DNA from: Willaertia magna
Lineage: Eukaryota; Heterolobosea; Eutetramitea; Acrasida; Naegleriidae
Assembly (NCBI GenBank): GCA_902984215.1
Contig: CADWAF010004714.1
Coordinates: 1 to 12,374, forward strand
DNA length: 12,374 bases
Reading direction: 5' to 3'
Made by a program: the position numbers and the translations under genes. Of this stretch, positions 7,401 to 12,374 are shown piece by piece (position 1 is the stretch's first letter; the number at the start of each line of letters is the position of its first letter). The notes beneath the pieces are model-generated. The model was not told the origin of the DNA. It did no database searches and saw only the letters and a list, made by a program, of their open reading frames with translations.

Positions 7401-9596
7401 TATAGACGTCAATTAATTGATCAAGTTGTTCAAACTGCATTACCTGAAAGTAAGAACTCTGATGAAGTCAGTACAACTGTTAAAGCATTCATGACTGCAA
7501 ACTTACCAAACGAATTAATCGAATTATTAGAAAAGATTGTTTTACACGGTTCTTCAGAATTCAAGAATAACAGAAACTTACAAAACTTACTTATTCTTAC
7601 TGCAATAAGTGCAGAACCAACCCGTGTAATGGATTACATCAACAGATTAGACAAATATGATGCTCCAGATATTGCAGAAATTGCAGTTAAGAACGGTTTA
7701 TATGAAGAAGCATTTGTTATGTACAGTAAGAACAAGTTAAATACTGATGCAATTAGAGTTTTAATTAACTATATCCAATCAGTCAACAGAGCAGCCGAAT
7801 TCGCTAAGATTGTAAATGAACCAGCATGTTGGAGTATGTTAGGTAGTGCACAATTAGCAACTGGACAAGTTAGTGATGCAATTGAGTCCTTCTTAAAGGC
7901 TGATGACCCATCCTCATACCATGAAGTAATTCAAGCAGCAGAAGCACAAGACGAATACAAACAATTAATTAGATTCTTAGATATGGCAAGAAAGAAGATT
8001 CAAGATAGTTTAATCGACACTGAATTAATTTATTCATATGCTAAATTTGCTAAATTAAAGAACAAGCCAGAAGCATTAGCAGATATGGAAGACTTTATTT
8101 CATCTCCTAACTTGGCTCAAATCCAAGTTGTAGGTGATAGATGTTACGAAGAAGAATTATACGAAGCAGCAAGAATCCTCTTCCAATCCATCAATAACTA
8201 TGCTCGTTTAGCAAGCACTTTAATCAAATTAAACAGATTAAGAGAAGCTGTATCTGCAGCTCAAAAGGCAAACTCCATTAGAACATGGAAGGAAGTAATG
8301 ATGGCATGTATTGATGCAGGTGAATTCAGATATGCACAGTCTTGCGCATTAAACATTATCATTCATGCAGATGAATTAGAAGATTTATTACACTACTATG
8401 AATCCAGAGGTCACTTTGATCATGTAATTGAATTAATGGAAAAAGGTACCGGTTTGGAACGTGTCCACATGGGTATCTATACCGAATTAGGTGTTTTGTA
8501 TGCAAAATACAGACCTGAAAAGATGATGGAACACATTACTCGTTATTGGGCAAAATGTAATATTCCAAAACTATTGAACGCTTGTGAACTTAATCATTTA
8601 TGGGCTGAAATGAGATTCTTATATTGCCATCACGATGAACCAGATTCTGCAATTAAGATTATGATGGAACATTCAGCTGATGCTTGGGATCATGGTGTCT
8701 TTACCGAAACAATTATTAAGGTTGTAAATATGGAATTATATTACAGATCTATTAACTTCTACTTACAAGAACAACCAAAATTGGTTGAAGATTTACTCTC
8801 AGTTCTTATTCCAAAATTAGATCATGAAAGAGTTGCCCATGACATTAGATACCAAAACAATGGTGAAGATTTACCTTTAATCAAGAAATACTTAGAAACT
8901 GTTCAAGATCATGACTTGGCAAAGGTTAACGAAGCTCTTAACTCTTTATACATTGAAGAAGAAGATTATGATACTTTAAGAAGATCAATTGAAAATTATA
9001 GAAACTTTGACCAATTGGCATTAGCAGCACAATTAGAAGTTCATGAATTACTTGAATTCAGAAGAATAGCTTCATGGTTATACAAACTCAACAAACAATG
9101 GAGTAACTCTATTGAATTAAGTAAACAAGACAGTTTATATAAGGATGCAATGGAAACTGCTGCACAAAGTCAAAAACAAGAAATTGCAGAAGATTTACTC
9201 AAATTCTTTGTCACAAAAGGATTATCAGACTGTTTCGCTGCATGTTTATACTCTTGTTACAATTTAATCCGACCAGATATTGCTTTAGAGTTGGCTTGGA
9301 GAAATAACATTCTTGATATGTCTATGCCATACTTAGTTCAAGTTTTACGTGAGTACACCACCAAGGTTGACGATTTAGTTCGTGAAAACAAACAAAAGAA
9401 ACTTGAAGCAGAAAAACAACAACAACAACAACAACATGAAGCATATGCTGTAGAGTCGACCTCCAGCAATCCATACACTCCTCCAATGGTTGGTGATTAC
9501 ACTCCTCCAATGGTTGGTGATTATACAAATGCTGGATATGGAACTGGATATGATACCAATTATTATGGACAACAATATCCACCATATGGTTATTAA
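4475..9596 (+). CDS. Clathrin heavy chain (join 4475..4718, 4765..9596)
   Basis: This is the complete triskelion leg protein, 1,691 aa (human CLTC 1,675), forming coats on endocytic and trans-Golgi vesicles. Exon 1 encodes residues 1-81 and the first base of Ala82. Splicing gives LRD-ANNALQIFNLDM, equal to the human TLQIFNIEM groove; Q87, F89 and K96 (Gln, Phe and a Lys of the adaptor clathrin-box site) are kept, while human Thr87 is Ala and Lys96 is Arg94. The N-terminal propeller is ~1-330, followed by stacked heavy-chain repeats with signature blocks [53 protein letters not shown] and NRNLQNLLILTAI. The trimerisation region (KDAMETAAQS to about REYTTKVDDLV) ends near 1620. The ~70-residue tail has six Gln (1633-1638), two copies of YTPPMVGD (1652-1667) and a Tyr/Gly/Pro-rich end. 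Human-type QLMLT is absent. The start at 4475 has an A-run before it; the frame extends upstream only through non-ATG codons. AAC, TTC and AAG codons are frequent, as in a highly expressed gene. Confidence 0.98.
4719..4764 (+). other. Intron of the clathrin heavy chain gene (46 bp)
   Basis: The donor is GTAAGT at 4719-4724 and the acceptor is AAG ending at 4764 after a T-rich stretch. It is phase 1, joining G|CT (Ala82). If retained, TAA at 4742-4744 stops translation after 89 residues. Removal gives the conserved LQIFN block in frame, so the junction is well supported. Confidence 0.93.
9417..9434 (+). repeat. (CAA)6 trinucleotide repeat coding polyglutamine in the clathrin tail
   Basis: Six consecutive CAA codons encode Gln 1633-1638 just after the trimerisation region, at the end of a Lys/Glu-rich helix-like segment. 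It is a pure microsatellite and may vary in length between strains. Confidence 0.9.
9474..9521 (+). repeat. Exact 24-bp tandem duplication (x2) coding YTPPMVGD in the clathrin tail
   Basis: The units at 9474-9497 and 9498-9521 are identical at every base and in frame. They give YTPPMVGDYTPPMVGD followed by YTNAG. Identity at third codon positions suggests a recent duplication or gene-level homogenisation. Confidence 0.95.
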
Positions 9597-9634
9597 CTCA
9601 GTAACAACCACCTTTTTGTTAATATGTGACATAA

Positions 9635-9640
9635 AATAAA
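9635..9640 (+). terminator. Candidate poly(A) signal AATAAA for clathrin heavy chain
   Basis: The hexamer is about 40 nt after the TAA stop (9594-9596), in a run of A with few other bases. Position is reasonable; chance occurrence is likely in DNA of this composition. Confidence 0.4.
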
Positions 9641-9710
9641 AATTATAAAATCCTTTTACTTTGCAGCGTGATGATATCACACAGCACCAAACTGTAACAT
9701 TTTACAATTT

Positions 9711-9730
9711 AAATAAGACCAGTCTTATTT
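9711..9730. repeat. Perfect 9-bp palindrome with 2-nt centre in the clathrin 3' flank
   Basis: AAATAAGAC (9711-9719), then CA, then GTCTTATTT (9722-9730). Outer arms TTTACAA (9701-9707) and TTGTAAA (9729-9735) add a further imperfect layer. The 2-nt centre suits a protein-binding dyad or cruciform better than an RNA hairpin. Confidence 0.6.
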
Positions 9731-9790
9731 GTAAAAAACTGAAAAATTACAAATGAAAATCCAAAAAATTGCACTTTTCATCAAAAATAA

Positions 9791-11535
9791 ACTCGTCAAA
9801 CCTATAAAATAAAATAAAAAAAAATTTGTAAAATTTTTAATAATATAAAATTTATAAAATAATAATTTAATAGATTTATAATAAATAATTTATATTTTTA
9901 AAAAATTTATATTTTTATAAACATTTTAATAAAATTATTTAATATTAATTTAATATATTAATAATATTATATTAAATTAATACAAATAATTAAGGAAGAT
10001 TTTATTTAAAATTTATATATTTTTTTTTTAAAATATATCTAAAAACATCTTTTTAAAACTTTTTCTTTACAATCTATTAATCTTAATAAAATTATTATTT
10101 CTATTAAAAATTTTTTTGATATTAATTATTATTTTAATCATATTTTTTATTTTAAAAAATTCTATTTTTATAAAATATTTTTTAAATTTTTATTTAAAAT
10201 AAATATTAAATTATTTATTTTTATTTTAATATAAAATAATATCAAATATCAAAAAACTTTTTTTCATTTTTTCTACAAAATTAATAGAAATAATAAATAT
10301 TAAAAAAGATTATAAATAAGAAATTAAAAGTGTATCAATATTATTATTTTAAATATTAATTATAACAGTTTTTAATTTATTAAAAATTATTTTATACTAA
10401 TATTTATTAATTTTAAAACTAATATAATTTTTATTTAAAATTAAAATTATTAAAAATTATATTTATTTTAAAATATAAATCAAAAATTAAACTATTTATT
10501 TTTAAAATCTTTTTTTTTATTATAAAAAATTTTAATAACTTTTTTTTAAAAAATAATAAAAAAGTATAAATTATATTATTTTTATAAAAAAACTTACTTT
10601 CTTTATCATTTCAAAAAATTTATATGTAATTATTTATTAATAAATAGATAGTTTTATAAAAAATTATTAATTAAATTAAAACTATTATCATAAATATATA
10701 CTCTTTTATTAATGTTTTTAATTTTTTTTATATTTGAAAAATGATTTTAAAGAATAGTTTTAATAATAATTTTTAAATATTTCATAAATTTAAACAATAT
10801 TTTTTTTTAAAAATATTATATAAATTTTTTAAATTACTTAATTTTAAATCATTATTATATTTATTTTAAGTTTATAATATTTTTTAAATATATAGATTAA
10901 TTTTTTTAAAATAATACAAAAATAGTATAGAAATTATATTAAATTTATTATTTTTTTCTTAATTTTAACAACTTTATATCATTAAAAATTTTTTAATTAT
11001 TTTATAGATTTTTTAATATGATTTTAATAAATATTTTTAATATTTTTATTTTCTTTAAAAACTTCTATTAAATATATAAATATTTCAGTTTTATTAAAAT
11101 TATATTGATTAATAATTTTTTATATTTATTTATTAGTTACTTTATTTATTATTAAAATAGCTTTTTTTTTAATTTTTTTTTAATAAACTAAAAAAGTATA
11201 AAATTATATAATTAAATATTTTACTAAATATAACTGTTATAATTATTAATTAAATGTATTTAAATTTTAAAGATATTAATAGATTTATAGAAAATTTTAT
11301 TTTGTTTATACTATTTTTTATTTTTTAATTTGTTTAAAAATATTTATTATTTATTGTAAACTTAAAAAAATTAAACTTACTTAAATTCATAATTACAATT
11401 ATTAAAAGAGCTAAAATTTTAATAAAATTTATCATGTTAACAATTATAATGTTGATTTTATATATAAAAAAATAAATAAAAATCATATATTTAATTAAAA
11501 TATTCATATTATAACTTTATTTTATTTTTTTTAGC
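9791..11535. other. Extreme AT-rich gene-free block (~6-7% G+C)
   Basis: Hand count over 9841-11520 finds about 110 G or C in 1,680 bases (about 6.5%). The block is made of A-runs, T-runs and TTTTAAAA-like steps with stops in all frames. I could find no ORF of note, no tandem array, no tRNA-like cloverleaf and no transposon ends. The 3' edge is abrupt near 11535, where normal-composition sequence resumes. It could be an ordinary long spacer of an AT-biased genome, or a centromere, replication-origin or scaffold-attachment type element; sequence alone does not decide. Confidence 0.7.
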
Positions 11536-11681
11536 AATTCCATATAGACAGCTCTGTTAAAAAGGAAATTTTTGCCTGCCTTTTGTTAATTTTATTGAAA
11601 ACATACTAGTAATAGATTTTAGAATTTTCGAAAAACTGAGAATTTATAAGGGAAGTAATTAAATAATTAAGTTGAAAAAAA
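11536..11681. other. 5' flank and probable promoter/leader of AAR2
   Basis: Composition returns to about a quarter or more G+C immediately after the AT block (from AGCAATTCC onward). No coding frame was recognised. The T-run plus AG at the boundary resembles a splice acceptor, so a 5'-UTR exon starting near 11535 is possible but unsupported by any visible donor. The region ends in TTGAAAAAAA before the ATG, like the clathrin start (TTGAAAAA). Confidence 0.4.
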
Positions 11682-12374
11682 ATGCGTATTGAAGAAATCA
11701 ATGATGTAACAAATGACAATTTCCTAGATATTGTTAAAGGAACTATTGTATGTTTAAATGCACCTAAAGATTTAGAATTAGGAATTGATAATTTCTCTTT
11801 CCAATTAACAAATGAAGAATTCCGAGGAATGAATCAAATCCCTTTTCGCACCCCACATCTAATTTATTATAATAGAACAAATCATGAAAAATTTGGAGCA
11901 ATAGGCCAAGGACCGAGGACATGTTTTTTCAATATATTTACTGAAGATAATCCTGTAGTTATTTTAGATTTTGATTTCATTGAGGAAGATTTTAAAATTA
12001 TTACAGATTTAACAAGTATTGATGAAAAATATGATTTAATTTTTAAACAATATAGAAATGGAATATTTATTAATCAAATAGTACCATATCCAGAAGATAA
12101 ACAAAAGAAATGGAAAGACTTAGTTTCTTTTATTGATAATTATTTTCTTACAGAGATTGAACCAATTAATAAGAAGATACAATCTACATTATTAGAAGAA
12201 GAAGAAAATAAAAAATCAAATGTTTTTTATACAAATATTCCACAAAAATTGACTAAAAAAGGATTATCTCCACAACAAATTACAAAACTTAATTTTGACA
12301 AAAGTGAGTTATTAAAAGAAATTATAACAACTAAGAAATTTAAATATAATAATGACGAGGAGAAAGCAACAAGA
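11682..12374 (+). CDS. AAR2, U5 snRNP assembly factor (3'-truncated by window end)
   Basis: An uninterrupted frame of 231 codons runs off the window with no stop. AAR2 binds Prp8 in a U5 snRNP precursor and keeps Brr2 off until nuclear maturation, so its job is spliceosome assembly. Matching blocks to human AAR2 in order are: KGTIVCLNAPKDLELGID (residues 19-36, human GATVVILNMPKGTEFGID), FRGMNQIP (47-54), GPRTCFFNIF (77-86, human GPRMGFFLSL), YPEDKQKKWKDLVSFI (136-151, human YPYATLKKWISLTNFI), and IPQKLTKKGLSPQQITK (186-202, human LPTQMFPEGATPAEITK). The human protein is 384 aa, so roughly the C-terminal 40% (helical domain) is missing here. A short acidic insert LEEEENKK lies at ~171-178. 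The start ATG 11682 follows an A-run; the family match begins close to it. No intron is needed in the part seen. Confidence 0.93.
   Translation, partial: MRIEEINDVTNDNFLDIVKGTIVCLNAPKDLELGIDNFSFQLTNEEFRGMNQIPFRTPHLIYYNRTNHEKFGAIGQGPRTCFFNIFTEDNPVVILDFDFIEEDFKIITDLTSIDEKYDLIFKQYRNGIFINQIVPYPEDKQKKWKDLVSFIDNYFLTEIEPINKKIQSTLLEEEENKKSNVFYTNIPQKLTKKGLSPQQITKLNFDKSELLKEIITTKKFKYNNDEEKATR

Larger units (their letters stand above)
9597..9790. other. 3' flank of clathrin heavy chain
   Basis: This is moderately AT-rich, non-coding sequence between the stop and the extreme AT block. It holds an AATAAA at 9635-9640, a small dyad GTGAT/ATCAC near 9668-9680 and a stronger palindrome at 9711-9730. Frames on the minus strand that overlap it are shadows of the clathrin tail repeats. 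Confidence 0.5.

Noticed and set aside
9322..9680. Minus-strand frames of 87 and 101 codons over the clathrin 3' end
   Set aside because: They are antisense readings of the (CAA)6 run and the 24-bp duplication (poly-Val or poly-Leu, repeated NHQPLEEC or NHWRSV). They have no family match and no credible promoter.
9791..11535. CRISPR array, tRNA cluster or transposon in the AT block
   Set aside because: No regularly spaced repeat, no cloverleaf with conserved T-loop, and no transposase or integrase frame. G+C is too low for any structured RNA gene.
1..12374. Dictyostelid origin
   Set aside because: Codon use and AT richness are similar, but dictyostelids have no cilia and would not be expected to keep a CFAP73/CCDC42-type gene. 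The rest of the evidence leaves the exact lineage open.
1..12374. Ciliate-type genetic code
   Set aside because: TAA terminates all four complete reading frames exactly where the families end, and no in-frame TAA or TAG is needed for Gln.
1..12374. Functional operon or gene cluster linking the five genes
   Set aside because: All are on one strand, but their family roles are unrelated, and each has its own spacer and A-rich start context. Co-orientation of five genes can arise by chance.

Overview
The window is nuclear DNA from an AT-rich eukaryote with short spliceosomal introns. It carries five protein genes, all on the + strand and all of ordinary eukaryotic families. The organism is most likely a flagellated protist. 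The standard genetic code fits: Gln is CAA, and every complete gene ends in TAA. A motile-cilium protein gene (CFAP73/CCDC42 family) is present, which argues against Dictyostelium-type amoebae. The clathrin sequence looks closer to plant and other bikont clathrins than to fungal or animal ones. A heterolobosean (Naegleria/Willaertia-like) fits best, but this is an inference.

Layout. 1-1228: the 3' two thirds of a serine carboxypeptidase (peptidase S10), one 49-bp intron. 1313-2825: a WDR20/DMWD/CreC-type WD40 protein, one 52-bp intron. 3034-4185: an intronless coiled-coil DUF4200 protein of the CFAP73/CCDC42 (MIA complex) type, flanked by unusually GC-rich spacers. 4475-9596: a complete clathrin heavy chain (1,691 aa), one 46-bp intron. 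9597-11681: a 2.1-kb stretch with no gene, of which about 1.7 kb is only about 6-7% G+C. 11682-end: the first 231 codons of AAR2, a U5 snRNP assembly factor, cut by the window edge.

The genes do not form a pathway. They cover lysosomal or secreted proteolysis, a deubiquitinase cofactor, axonemal assembly, vesicle coats and splicing. Being adjacent and co-oriented is not evidence of shared function. I saw no mobile element, tRNA, rRNA or CRISPR array, and no convincing undescribed system. The items most worth a second look are the extreme AT block, the compositional island around the ciliary gene, the clathrin tail that lacks the mammalian uncoating motif, and the paired inverted CCAAT boxes before the clathrin gene.
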